64,000 nt of DNA from Halorubrum sp. 48-1-W (lineage in GTDB: Archaea; Halobacteriota; Halobacteria; Halobacteriales; Haloferacaceae), in NCBI RefSeq assembly GCF_003287355.1, contig NZ_QMIM01000025.1, positions 1 through 64,000 of the forward strand, written 5' to 3'. Below the pieces are notes generated by a model. The model was given only the letters and a program-made list of their open reading frames with translations. It was not told the DNA's origin and made no database searches. Below are positions 33,132 to 41,002 of this stretch, piece by piece; positions within the stretch are counted from its first letter, which is position 1, and every line of letters begins with the position of its first letter. The position numbers were made by a program, and so were the translations under genes.

Positions 33132-34925
33132 TCACGCGAACTCGACCTCCCGGCGCGCGACGACCCCGGCACCGACAAGCGTTACAGCCAGCCCCCCGAC
33201 CATCCCGATCGGCAGGTGGACGCCGCCGCCGCGCCAGTCGGCGGCGTACGTCCGGGCGTAAAAGTCGGCGACCCCAGCGTTCTCGACGACGAGGAGCACC
33301 TCGCGGTTCTCCGTCGCTGCCCCCTCGTTCCAGTTGAGGCTCCCCACGACCGCGGTGTCGTCGACCACGAGCCCCTTGGCGTGGACCTTCCCGTACCGGC
33401 CGCGCGGCTCCGCGACGGCGACCTCGATCGGCTCGTCCGCGAGCGCGTCGACGACCTCCCGGTTCGTCTCGCGGTCGTACCACGCGTTCGACAACAGGAG
33501 GTGGACGTCGACGCCGCGGTCGGCCGCCCGACGGAGCGCCCGGACGATCCGCCCGTCCGGACCATCCGTCCGCGGGACGATCGCGAGGACGCGGTCGTCG
33601 GCGGCGTCGATCCGTTCGACCAGCCGGTCGTCGGCGTTGCCCGGCGCGGTGAGCAGTTCCACGTCCGCGGGTGCGGGTGTCGGCGGATCGAACCGGGCGG
33701 GGTACGGCCGGTCCGCTGTCTCGAGGACTCCCGCGTCGTCGTCGTTTCCCCCGTCCGTCGCCGGTCCGTGAAACGTCGTCTCCTCGCGGAACGACTCCCA
33801 CGAACGGGTGTCCGAAGCGGTCGCGTCGTTCTCGAAGAGTGCCGTGAGGTCCTCGGCGGCCTCCGGATCGTTTGCGACCACCCCCCAGCCGCGGCTCGAC
33901 TCGCCGCCCGTCCCCGACCGCTTCCAGTTCTCGGTGAGCACGACCGACCGGTCGTCGGCGACCGCGTACTTCGCGTGGTGGAACCGGAACCGCTCCGGAT
34001 CGCCGTCGAGGACGCGAACCTCGACGCCGGCGGCGACGAGCCGATCGGCGACGTGGGCCCCCCGCCGCGGAAAGCCACCCACCGGGGAGCCCTCGAGGAG
34101 GACACGTACGTCCGCTCCACGGTCAGCCGCGTCGACGAGGCGGTCCGCGACACGCTCGGACTCGACGGTGTATCCCGCGAGGAAGATCCGCTCTTCGGCG
34201 TCGGCGAGCGGTTCGACGGGTGTGTCCGGGCTGTCCGGGAGGACGAACGGCGTCACCGCCGCGCCGGCAACGCGTTCGGGCGCGCGCGGGGCGTACCCGT
34301 CGGGTCGCCACTCGTCCCACGCTGACCGCCAGCGGTAGCCCTCCCGGACGCGGCCGTACTCGACGACGTCCACCGCCTCGCCGCCACTGCGTAGCTCGAT
34401 CCGGTCGCCGCTCGCCGAGAGCGGGAAGTAGCCGTCGAGCGCGCGGACGGGGACGTCACGATCGCCGAGGAGGTCCCGCGTGCGGTTCGGATCCATCGAG
34501 AGCGCGACCGTTCCGTTCGCGTCCGACGGAAGCGACGCGTCGTGGTAGCCGTCCGAGAGCGACCAGTTTCCGGGCTCCGGGAGCCGGACGACGAGGTACT
34601 CGCCGCGATTCCCCTCGGTGGTCGGGTTCGGATACAGCTCGACGATCCGCGGGTCGGCAGTGTCGACTGTGTGGTTTCCCCCTCCGGTCGCCTCCGTCTG
34701 GTTTGCGGCTTCTACCGGTTCGACCGCTCCGGACGTTCCCGTCGCGCCCGCGACGCCAGCGACGCCCGCCGCCGACGCGACCGTCGCGAGCAGGACCGCG
34801 ATCGCGACGACGATTCGGGCGGCGACCTCGGCCCGAGCGGCGGCGTCGATCCGGGTGGCGGCCTCGACCCGGACGGTGGGCTCGGCCCCGACCGACGGAC
34901 GGGACCGGTTACTCGGGGAACGCAT
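33132..34925 (-). CDS. Secreted or surface-anchored phospholipase-D-like protein with a lamin-tail-like domain
   Basis: About 597 residues. After a basic N-terminus comes a signal-like hydrophobic helix (AARIVVAIAVLLATVASAAGVAGVAG). A beta-rich domain follows (DPRIVELYPNPTTEGNRGEYLVVRLPEPGNWSLSDGYHDASLP) that resembles a lamin-tail domain. Two PLD units follow: HHAKYAVADD (near residue 313) and HAKGLVVDD (near 515), each with the HxK(x4)D core and downstream ENWKRSG / SLNWNEG motifs. A C-terminal helix (IGMVGGLAVTLVGAGVV) probably anchors it. Extracellular nuclease or phospholipase is the likely activity. Start ATG 34925 is preferred to the upstream codon at 34994. Confidence 0.85.
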   Translation of the reverse strand: MRSPSNRSRPSVGAEPTVRVEAATRIDAAARAEVAARIVVAIAVLLATVASAAGVAGVAGATGTSGAVEPVEAANQTEATGGGNHTVDTADPRIVELYPNPTTEGNRGEYLVVRLPEPGNWSLSDGYHDASLPSDANGTVALSMDPNRTRDLLGDRDVPVRALDGYFPLSASGDRIELRSGGEAVDVVEYGRVREGYRWRSAWDEWRPDGYAPRAPERVAGAAVTPFVLPDSPDTPVEPLADAEERIFLAGYTVESERVADRLVDAADRGADVRVLLEGSPVGGFPRRGAHVADRLVAAGVEVRVLDGDPERFRFHHAKYAVADDRSVVLTENWKRSGTGGESSRGWGVVANDPEAAEDLTALFENDATASDTRSWESFREETTFHGPATDGGNDDDAGVLETADRPYPARFDPPTPAPADVELLTAPGNADDRLVERIDAADDRVLAIVPRTDGPDGRIVRALRRAADRGVDVHLLLSNAWYDRETNREVVDALADEPIEVAVAEPRGRYGKVHAKGLVVDDTAVVGSLNWNEGAATENREVLLVVENAGVADFYARTYAADWRGGGVHLPIGMVGGLAVTLVGAGVVARREVEFA

Positions 34926-35017
34926 ACGGGCTCTGGCCGCGGTATTCGATATAAACGGTCGGGCGGTCCCCTCGTGGTACCACGACCCTCGCAAGGGTTA
35001 TGCCCGGATCGCTCGTA

Positions 35018-35039
35018 CGTTTGTTTGCAATGGCAAACG
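35018..35039 (+). promoter_or_regulatory. Hairpin spanning the start codon of the cold-shock gene
   Basis: CGTTTG (35018-35023) and CAAACG (35034-35039) pair as a 6 bp stem with a 10 nt loop that holds the ATG (35030-35032). It could control translation by folding, for example with temperature, or be part of a leader. Its position directly on the start is unusual. Confidence 0.5.
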
Positions 35040-35224
35040 GAAAGGTTGATTTCTTCAACGACACTGGCGGCTACGGTTTCATTTCGACTGAGGACGAGGA
35101 CGATGACGTGTTCTTCCACATGGAAGACGTTGGCGGCCCGGACCTCGAGGAGGGACAGGAGTTAGAGTTCGACGTCGAGTCGTCGCCGAAAGGCCCCCGC
35201 GCGACGAACGTCGTCCGCAACTAA
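35030..35224 (+). CDS. cspA: Cold-shock domain protein (CspA family)
   Basis: A 64-residue nucleic-acid chaperone that binds single-stranded RNA and DNA. RNP1-like GYGFIST and RNP2-like DVFFHME motifs are present, with the family ending GPRATNVVRN. Length matches bacterial CspA. ATG 35030 is set by the conserved N-terminus MANGKVDFFNDTG. A 6 bp hairpin covers the start codon. Downstream DNA turns AT-richer and contains an insertion-sequence terminal hairpin. Confidence 0.93.
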   Translation: MANGKVDFFNDTGGYGFISTEDEDDDVFFHMEDVGGPDLEEGQELEFDVESSPKGPRATNVVRN

Positions 35225-35501
35225 CCTCGGGCGACCGCAGCCCCGACCCTCACACCGACTATCGGGCCCGACCCACCTTCACGGGCGGACACCGGACGCG
35301 ACCCCGTTTTCACGTATATCACGCACCGAGCCACCGCTCGGTTCAGCGGGCACTTCCGGATCGAAGGCTCCGCTGAATCATCGACAGCTGATATATTCAC
35401 ATTGATTTCGAGGGCAACCCCCCACGACTTTAGTCGTGGGTAACTGACTTGTCTTGATATATCCTGTACTGTAACTGTACAGAGATTGTAGATATGGGTG
35501 T
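35225..35501. other. Intergenic region of lower GC, entry of a possible island
   Basis: This 277 bp spacer has no gene on either strand. Bases 35225-35385 are near normal in composition. From about 35386 the DNA becomes AT-rich and carries the terminal hairpin at 35421-35440. A TATA-like sequence near 35455-35462 and short AT runs precede the ATG at 35502. Confidence 0.5.
35421..35440. mobile_element. Solo IS200/IS605-like (TnpB-type) terminal hairpin
   Basis: CCCACGACT (35421-35429), two bases, AGTCGTGGG (35432-35440): a perfect 9 bp stem with a TT loop, embedded in AACCCCCCACGACTTTAG and followed by TAACTGACTT. Sequences of this form mark the right ends of haloarchaeal IS1341/TnpB elements. 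No tnpA or tnpB gene accompanies it, so it is a relic end or an end captured from such an element. Confidence 0.55.
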
Positions 35502-36509
35502 ATGAGTCAGCCACAACAGCTTTATGACCTTCTCGAGGGGGGCAGCGATCTCAACATCGTCTGCCACAATAACCCCGACCCGGACTGTCTCGCGAGCGCA
35601 CTCGCATTGGGTCGGATCGCGGCTGCGGCTGGCATCGACGAACAGCAGATCCTCTACAGTGGCGAGATTTCCCACCAGCAAAACCGAGCGTTCGTCAATC
35701 TCCTTGACATCGACCTCCGATCGTTCGATTCGGCGACCGTCCAGAACCGTCAGCCGGACTCGTTACTTGCATTCGTCGATCATTCCATCCCGGGCGAGAA
35801 CAACACGGTTCCCCCGGACACGGCCGTCGATATCGTGATCGACCACCATCCTGCCGAGGATATCGACGCCCGGTTCGTCGATCATCGTGAGGAACTGGGA
35901 GCAGCTGCGACGATCCTTACGGAGTACGTGCGCACCCTCGACATTGATCTGGATACGGATCTCGCGACAGCACTCCTGTTTGCCATCCGTTCGGACACCC
36001 TCGACTTCCTCCGCGGGGCGACCTCCGGGGAGTACGATGCGTCGGGGTATCTTCACGAGTACGCGGATCAAGAGATGGTCCGCCAGCTTTCCTCGCCGTC
36101 GGTGTCTGGGGGAACCCTCGACGCGATCTCGACCGCGATCGACAATCGAATTATAAACGGAGCGGTACTCATCTCTCACGTCGGCCGGACGACCGAACGT
36201 GATGCGCTCCCACAGGCCGTCGATTATCTGGTGAGACTCGAGGGCGTTCAGACCGCCATCGTGTTTGGACTCGTCAACGACGCAATTCACCTCAGTGCTC
36301 GGTCACCAGATGCACGAGTGAACGTCGGTGATATACTGGACGAGGCGTTCGAAGATGTCGGGAGTGGCGGTGGCCATCACGACGTCGCGGGCGGTGAAAT
36401 CCCGCTCGGTCTCTTTGCTGACTACACGTCCGACGACGCACAGTTGCTTGATATGGTCGAACAAATCATTACTACACGCCTGTTCGCGGAACTCAATCTG
36501 TCCGAATAG
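35502..36509 (+). CDS. DHH-DHHA1 phosphoesterase, NrnA-like
   Basis: A 335-residue enzyme of the NrnA type, which removes nucleotides from nanoRNA or hydrolyses pAp. The DHH domain shows NPDPDCLASALALG (near residue 24), VDHS, and VIDHHPAEDID (near 112). The C-terminal DHHA1 domain ends in GSGGGHHDVAGGEIPLG (near 288). Codon use is less GC-biased than its neighbours, with many A/T third positions, and it lies beside an insertion-sequence end, so it may be acquired. A second DHH enzyme (31142) in the window is of a different subfamily. Confidence 0.88.
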   Translation: MSQPQQLYDLLEGGSDLNIVCHNNPDPDCLASALALGRIAAAAGIDEQQILYSGEISHQQNRAFVNLLDIDLRSFDSATVQNRQPDSLLAFVDHSIPGENNTVPPDTAVDIVIDHHPAEDIDARFVDHREELGAAATILTEYVRTLDIDLDTDLATALLFAIRSDTLDFLRGATSGEYDASGYLHEYADQEMVRQLSSPSVSGGTLDAISTAIDNRIINGAVLISHVGRTTERDALPQAVDYLVRLEGVQTAIVFGLVNDAIHLSARSPDARVNVGDILDEAFEDVGSGGGHHDVAGGEIPLGLFADYTSDDAQLLDMVEQIITTRLFAELNLSE

Positions 36510-36798
36510 ACAGAAGAGTAACACGAACGACCGTTCGATAAGGACAGTTATTATCCGACTCCGGACTCCGTCATATGTCGCTTGATAACTCAATTCGCAC
36601 GCGTGTGGTGAGTTGCTGGTTCAGCAGTTTCGACGTGAAACAAACATCGCTGTAACGCCGACTACACGCGATGTACCTCGCACGGAGATCCTGTCAGGAT
36701 ATGTGGACTTCAACGAAACCGGATGGAAGGAAATCGAGTAGCCGACGACCCGGGTCGCCGATCCACGAACACGCGGCTGTGCGGGAGTCTCGGCTCGA
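36510..36798. other. Low-GC intergenic region with a possible gene remnant
   Basis: A 289 bp spacer between the NrnA-like gene and the convergent HEAT-repeat gene, of lower GC than the rest. It holds the open frame described at 36589-36741 and no other convincing feature. Confidence 0.45.
36589..36741 (+). pseudogene. Possible 3' remnant of a protein gene
   Basis: After a stop at 36586-36588 there is a 50-codon open frame to TAG at 36741 whose product reads like a real protein tail (…GELLVQQFRRETNIAV, then TPTTRDVPRTEILSGYVDFN, then ETGWKEIE). It has no start codon near its beginning and no family that I recognise. It may be the end of a gene broken by the same event that left the insertion-sequence hairpin. 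Chance is not excluded. Confidence 0.3.
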
Positions 36799-38292
36799 CT
36801 AAGCCGGCGTCGCAGCGGCGTCGAGGGCTGCCCGTGCCTTTTCGGCCTCGGTCTGAACGACGAAGGAGCGCTCGTCGGCGTACTCGGCGACCGTCTCGAG
36901 CGCCTCCCGCGTGCCGATCTGCCGGAGCGCCCAGCCGGCGGCCGCGCGGACGTCGTCCGAGTCGTCCTCCGCGAGCGCATCGGCGAGCGGGTCGATGGCT
37001 CGGGTGTCGCCGATGAGCCCGAGCGCGCGCGCCGCGAACGGCCGGACGTGGTCGTTCTCCATCGATAGCTTCCCCGCGAGCGGGCCGACCGCGTCGACTG
37101 CGCCGATCTCGCCGAGCGCCTTGAACGTCGCCTTCTGGAGCTGTGGGTTCGAGTCCTCGTCGACGTACTCGAGGAGCGTCTCGACTGCTTCTTCGGCTGA
37201 CATCTTCCCGAGGATGCGGATCGCGAACTGGTCGCGCTTGCCCGCGCGTCCGAGCAGTTCCTCGAGCGACGCCTCGGTCTTCCCGCGTTTGCCCATCCGC
37301 TCGAACGCCTCGAGACAGTGGCGTTCCATGAAGTCCGACTGGAGCGAGTCGAGCGCCAGCAGGACCATGTCGACGTTGCCCCGCGCCTCGTGTTCCTTCA
37401 GCGCAGCCCACTCGACCGGGAAGTCCTTGTAGTGGCCGAGCACGTCGTAGTAGCCCTGCGCGCGGAGCTGTTCGTGGGTCTCGAGATCGTCCCACTCCTC
37501 GGCGTCCTCGAGGTCGTCCTCGAGCGCGTCGGTCGCTGTGAGGAGCTCCGCGAGCGTCTCCGCGTCGTCGTCGGGGTCGAGTCCCGCGTTCTCTATCCCC
37601 GCCGCGACGGCACGGAGCGCGTCGACGAGGGCGGCGATCCGGTCGTCGTCGGACCCCGCCTCCCCGTCGTCAGCGTCCTCGTCGGCCTCCGCCTCGTCGT
37701 CCGTAGCGTCGGCCTCCGCCTCGTCGTCCGTAGCGTCGGTCTCGTCGTCGTTCGTGTCGCCGGCGTCCGCGGCGTCCGGGTCCGTCTCGATCGCGTCCGC
37801 GTCGACGCCGTCGTCGACCGCCTCCGCGGCCGCGTCGACGAAGGCCTCGACCGCTCCAGCGGCGTCCTCGCGTCCCTCGGCGGTCCACTCGGTGTCCTCG
37901 AGCGTCGAGACCGACGTCTCGATCGCCTCGACGACGTCCTCGGCGTAGGGGCCGCGGGCGTCCTCGAGACCCTCTCGAAGCTCCGCGATCCGGTCTTCCA
38001 GTTCGCCCTGCGGGTCGTCGGCGTCCTCGTCGTCCTCGTCGGGTTCGGGGAGGTCGGCACCCGCCAGGGCGTCCTCGGCGTCGTCGAGCAGCGCCTCGAC
38101 GTCGTCGAGGTCCGCCTCGGTCTCGGCGTCCTCGAGCATCGCCTCGATCTCCTCGAGGTACTCGGTCAGGGACTCTTCGGTCGCCTCGTCGGGGAGCGTC
38201 GGGGCGGTCGCCTCGGGCTCGTCCGTGTCCGCCTGGTCGGCGGCGTCGGCCTCCTCGGCAGCCTCCGCCGGCTCGTCGTCGCCGTTGCTCAT
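36799..38292 (-). CDS. HEAT-repeat protein with a long acidic N-terminal region
   Basis: A 497-residue protein. Residues about 1-230 are extremely acidic and helical (DDEAEADATDDEAEAD and related repeats, encoded by 27 bp DNA repeats near 37685-37740). From about 280 on it forms alpha-alpha HEAT repeats (for example AVETLLEYVDEDSNPQLQKATFKALGEIGAVDAVGPLAGKL and VRPFAARALGLIGDTRAIDPLADAL). HEAT-repeat proteins serve as scaffolds. Several haloarchaeal ones resemble phycocyanobilin-lyase-type HEAT proteins, but no catalytic residue can be seen. Start ATG 38292 is preferred over the start at 38319. Confidence 0.75.
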   Translation of the reverse strand: MSNGDDEPAEAAEEADAADQADTDEPEATAPTLPDEATEESLTEYLEEIEAMLEDAETEADLDDVEALLDDAEDALAGADLPEPDEDDEDADDPQGELEDRIAELREGLEDARGPYAEDVVEAIETSVSTLEDTEWTAEGREDAAGAVEAFVDAAAEAVDDGVDADAIETDPDAADAGDTNDDETDATDDEAEADATDDEAEADEDADDGEAGSDDDRIAALVDALRAVAAGIENAGLDPDDDAETLAELLTATDALEDDLEDAEEWDDLETHEQLRAQGYYDVLGHYKDFPVEWAALKEHEARGNVDMVLLALDSLQSDFMERHCLEAFERMGKRGKTEASLEELLGRAGKRDQFAIRILGKMSAEEAVETLLEYVDEDSNPQLQKATFKALGEIGAVDAVGPLAGKLSMENDHVRPFAARALGLIGDTRAIDPLADALAEDDSDDVRAAAGWALRQIGTREALETVAEYADERSFVVQTEAEKARAALDAAATPA

Positions 38293-38366
38293 ATACCGGA
38301 GAGTGCGCACGTAGTGCATTAAGACGTTTCCCTTCGCGCCGCGCCCCTATCTCCGGACGACGGCTC

Positions 38367-38416
38367 GACGCGCGGAACGAAGCGTTCGGTAGACGCGCGG
38401 GACGAAGCGTTCCGTC
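38367..38416. repeat. 25 bp tandem duplication
   Basis: Two near-identical 25 bp units starting at 38367 and 38392 (GACGCGCGGAACGAAGCGTT and a copy with two changes). Intergenic, upstream of the HEAT-repeat gene. Confidence 0.7.
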
Positions 38417-38546
38417 GGCCGGTTTCGTGCGAGATCGCGTATCGCGGGGAACGGGGCGCCGGAGATCCCGTCGGAGAACGTCGGTGACTCGATGAGAGCG
38501 GGGGCTTGGCGGGGAGTCCGATTCGGCGGAAACGCCCGCTCGACGA

Positions 38547-38708
38547 CTACCGTTCGAGTTCCACGGTCAGGTCGGTCGCGATCCAGCCGTCGGTGTTACC
38601 CTCCTCGGTGAACACGGTTCGGGTCGGCGAGGCGCGGCTCGCCGTCACGGCGGGTGGGTCGTCGCTCGAGGGTCCGGGCTCGCGTTCGACGGGTTCTCCG
38701 CTACTCAT
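38547..38708 (-). CDS. Short haloarchaeal protein, function unknown
   Basis: A 53-residue protein starting MSSGEPVEREPGPSSDD and ending GNTDGWIATDLTVELER. The C-terminal GNTDxWIxTDxxVEL pattern recurs in tiny haloarchaeal proteins; the role is unknown. Its ATG at 38708 follows an AT-rich patch (38736-38760) that could be the promoter. Confidence 0.6.
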   Translation of the reverse strand: MSSGEPVEREPGPSSDDPPAVTASRASPTRTVFTEEGNTDGWIATDLTVELER

Positions 38709-38790
38709 TGCCGACTGCTCCGAGGCGGGAAGGGTTATAGATTTCGGTCGACCTAAATCGCGTGGGCCGGGCGTGGCTCCGAAACGGACG

Positions 38791-38898
38791 AGGCGGAGTC
38801 GATGAGACGAGGGCGGAGTCGATGAGACGAGGGCGGAGTCGATGGTGGCGGGGATGGAGTCGATGAGACGAGGGCGGAATCGATGGTGGCGGGGATGG
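38791..38898. repeat. Nested 20/41 bp tandem repeat upstream of the old-yellow-enzyme gene
   Basis: A 20 bp unit (GATGAGACGAGGGCGGAGTC) recurs at 38801 and 38821. A longer unit of about 41 bp (GATGAGACGAGGGCGGARTC plus GATGGTGGCGGGGATGG) repeats at 38821 and 38862. The array ends 58 bp before the ATG of the next gene. Confidence 0.85.
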
Positions 38899-38955
38899 CG
38901 GCGATTCGGGCGGGCTATCGGTGGGCATTACCACGACGGCGTCGTCGATCCGGCG

Positions 38956-40041
38956 ATGACGGACTCGCTTTTCACGTCGTTCTCGTTGCGCGGCACGGAG
39001 ATCCCGAACCGGATCATGCTCTCGCCGATGTGTCAGTACTCCGCCGAGGAGGGGATGCCCAACGAGTGGCACCGGGTCCACCTCGGCACCCGCGCGGTCG
39101 GCGGCGCGGGCGTCGTGATGGCGGAGGCGACCGGGGTCGAGCGACGCGGTCGGATCACGCCCGGTTGCCTGGGGATCTGGTCGGACGAACAGGCTGAGGC
39201 GCTCGAACCGGTCACGTCGTTCGTCCGGTCGCAGGGCGCGGTTCCCGCGATCCAGCTGGCCCACGCCGGCCGGAAGGCCTCCCACGCCCCGCCGAAGGAG
39301 GGCGGACACGCGCTCCCCGCTGACCACGAGGAGGGGTGGGAGACGCTCTCCGCGACCGACGAACCGTATCCCGACGACGACCCCGCCGCCACCCGCCGGA
39401 TGGACGCCGACGACATCGACGCGGTGATCGACGCGTTCGCCGCTGCGGCGGAGCGCTCCCTGTCGGCCGGCTTCGAGATCGCGGAGGTCCACGCCGCCCA
39501 CGGCTACCTCCTCCACCAGTTCCTCTCGCCGGTCACCAACGACCGCGAGGACGGGTACGGCGGGAGCTTCGAGAACCGGACGCGGCTGGTTCGCGAGGTC
39601 GTCGAGGCGGTTCGCGACGTCTGGCCGGACGACAAACCCGTCTTCGTCCGGATCTCCGCGACCGACTGGCTCCCCGATCGCGACTCGTGGGACGTCGACG
39701 ACTCGGTCCGGCTGGCCCCGCTCCTCGCCGACGCCGGTGCGGACCTGATCGACGTCTCCGGCGGCGGGATCCACCCGGACCAGGAGCTCCCGAACGCGGG
39801 GCCGGGCTACCAGGTGCCGTACGCGGAGGCGATCCGGGAGGGAACGGACGTGCCCGTCGCCGCCGTCGGCGGGATCACGGAGCCGAGCCACGCCGACGCG
39901 CTCGTCCGAAACGGCCGGGCGGACCTCGTCGCGCTCGGCCGCGAGATGCTCCGACACCCCTACTGGCCGCTCGAGGCCGCCCACGAGCTCGGCGCGGAGA
40001 TCGAGTGGCCGGTCCAGTATCGGCGCGGACGGTTCGACTGA
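38956..40041 (+). CDS. Old yellow enzyme family NADH:flavin oxidoreductase (YqjM-like)
   Basis: FMN-dependent ene-reductase that reduces activated C=C bonds with NAD(P)H. The 361-residue protein is a TIM barrel with LSPMCQYSAEEG (FMN site and Cys), QLAHAGRKASH, VHAAHGYLLHQFLSP (catalytic His and Tyr region), RISATDW and the phosphate-binding GGI and LGREML blocks. Class III OYE (YqjM) features fit. ATG 38956 is in frame with longer open reading but only here does the homologous N-terminus start. The tandem repeat array lies upstream. Confidence 0.92.
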   Translation: MTDSLFTSFSLRGTEIPNRIMLSPMCQYSAEEGMPNEWHRVHLGTRAVGGAGVVMAEATGVERRGRITPGCLGIWSDEQAEALEPVTSFVRSQGAVPAIQLAHAGRKASHAPPKEGGHALPADHEEGWETLSATDEPYPDDDPAATRRMDADDIDAVIDAFAAAAERSLSAGFEIAEVHAAHGYLLHQFLSPVTNDREDGYGGSFENRTRLVREVVEAVRDVWPDDKPVFVRISATDWLPDRDSWDVDDSVRLAPLLADAGADLIDVSGGGIHPDQELPNAGPGYQVPYAEAIREGTDVPVAAVGGITEPSHADALVRNGRADLVALGREMLRHPYWPLEAAHELGAEIEWPVQYRRGRFD

Positions 40042-40119
40042 CGGGTGCCGGACCGCGTCGACTGACGGTGTCGACCCCCACAGCCGAGGTTTTTACCCGC
40101 CCGTCGCGTACGCGAGGGT

Positions 40120-40962
40120 ATGAGTTCCCGTGACCGACGCGACGACGACCTCGAGGAGCGGCTCGACGAGCTCGAGGACGTGTTGAGCGAGCTCCGGCGC
40201 GAGCTCCGGGAGACCGAGCGCGACCGTCGCGGGCCACCGCGTCCGCCCAGGCTTTCGGAGCTGGTGCGGTTCACCGAGCAGTACACCATCCCGACGCTCA
40301 TCGCTCTCCTGGAGACGACGATCAAATCGCTCGAACTCCTCCAGGGGACGCTCCGGCTCGCCGACCCCGGCCGGAGCGTCACGGCGGGGGCGGAGGCGAC
40401 CGGCGACCGCCTCGCGGACGTCCGCGCCGGTGCGACGGCCGGGCTCTCCCGGTCGCTCGCGGAACTGCGGGACGCGCTCTCGGAGGCCGACCTCCCGGAG
40501 GAGGCCGCCTCCCGCTCGATCGTCGCCGACGCGCGGGACCTCACCGCGGAGATCGAATCGCGGATCGAGGAGGGTCGCCGCGAGGCGGACGCGGCGCGGT
40601 CCCGACGGGTCGGCGACGGGCGAACGGACCGGAACAGCGACGATCGCCGCCGACGCGATCGGGACGACGCGGGCGACGACGCTCCCGTCCGGATCGACGT
40701 GACCGACCCCGGAGCGGACGACGCGGACGGGAGCGACGCGGAAACCGACGCCGACGACGCCGACGCTCCTCCGGAGGTCGACGTCGAGTCCGAGCTGGAA
40801 TCGATAAAGCGGGCGATCGACGACGGCGAGAAGGACGGCGGACGGGCGGTCGACGGCGAGGGGGGTGACGACGAGGCGACCGACGGCGAGGAACCCGGCG
40901 ATGACGGCTCCGCGCACGGGGAGGGCGGCAACGGAACCGAAGACGACGGCCAGGGGCGATAG
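40120..40962 (+). CDS. Haloarchaeal coiled-coil protein with an acidic tail, function unknown
   Basis: A 280-residue protein. An N-terminal coiled coil (DLEERLDELEDVLSELRRELRETERDRR, residues about 10-40) is followed by a conserved-looking segment (RLSELVRFTEQYTIPTLIALLETTIKSLELLQGTLRLADPGR). The rest is increasingly acidic and Asp-rich with variable linkers. No known domain. Its coiled coil suggests oligomerisation. It starts 78 bp after the old yellow enzyme stop. Confidence 0.75.
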   Translation: MSSRDRRDDDLEERLDELEDVLSELRRELRETERDRRGPPRPPRLSELVRFTEQYTIPTLIALLETTIKSLELLQGTLRLADPGRSVTAGAEATGDRLADVRAGATAGLSRSLAELRDALSEADLPEEAASRSIVADARDLTAEIESRIEEGRREADAARSRRVGDGRTDRNSDDRRRRDRDDAGDDAPVRIDVTDPGADDADGSDAETDADDADAPPEVDVESELESIKRAIDDGEKDGGRAVDGEGGDDEATDGEEPGDDGSAHGEGGNGTEDDGQGR

Positions 40963-41002
40963 GGTTCGCGTCGCGGTCCGCCGAGTCGACCCCCTTTCGC
41001 CC

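Noticed and set aside
35421-35440. Hairpin read as a transcription terminator of cspA
   Set aside because: The stem and its surrounding sequence match the TnpB-type element ends, and archaeal terminators are mostly T-tracts without stems. It is also nearly 200 bp from the cspA stop.
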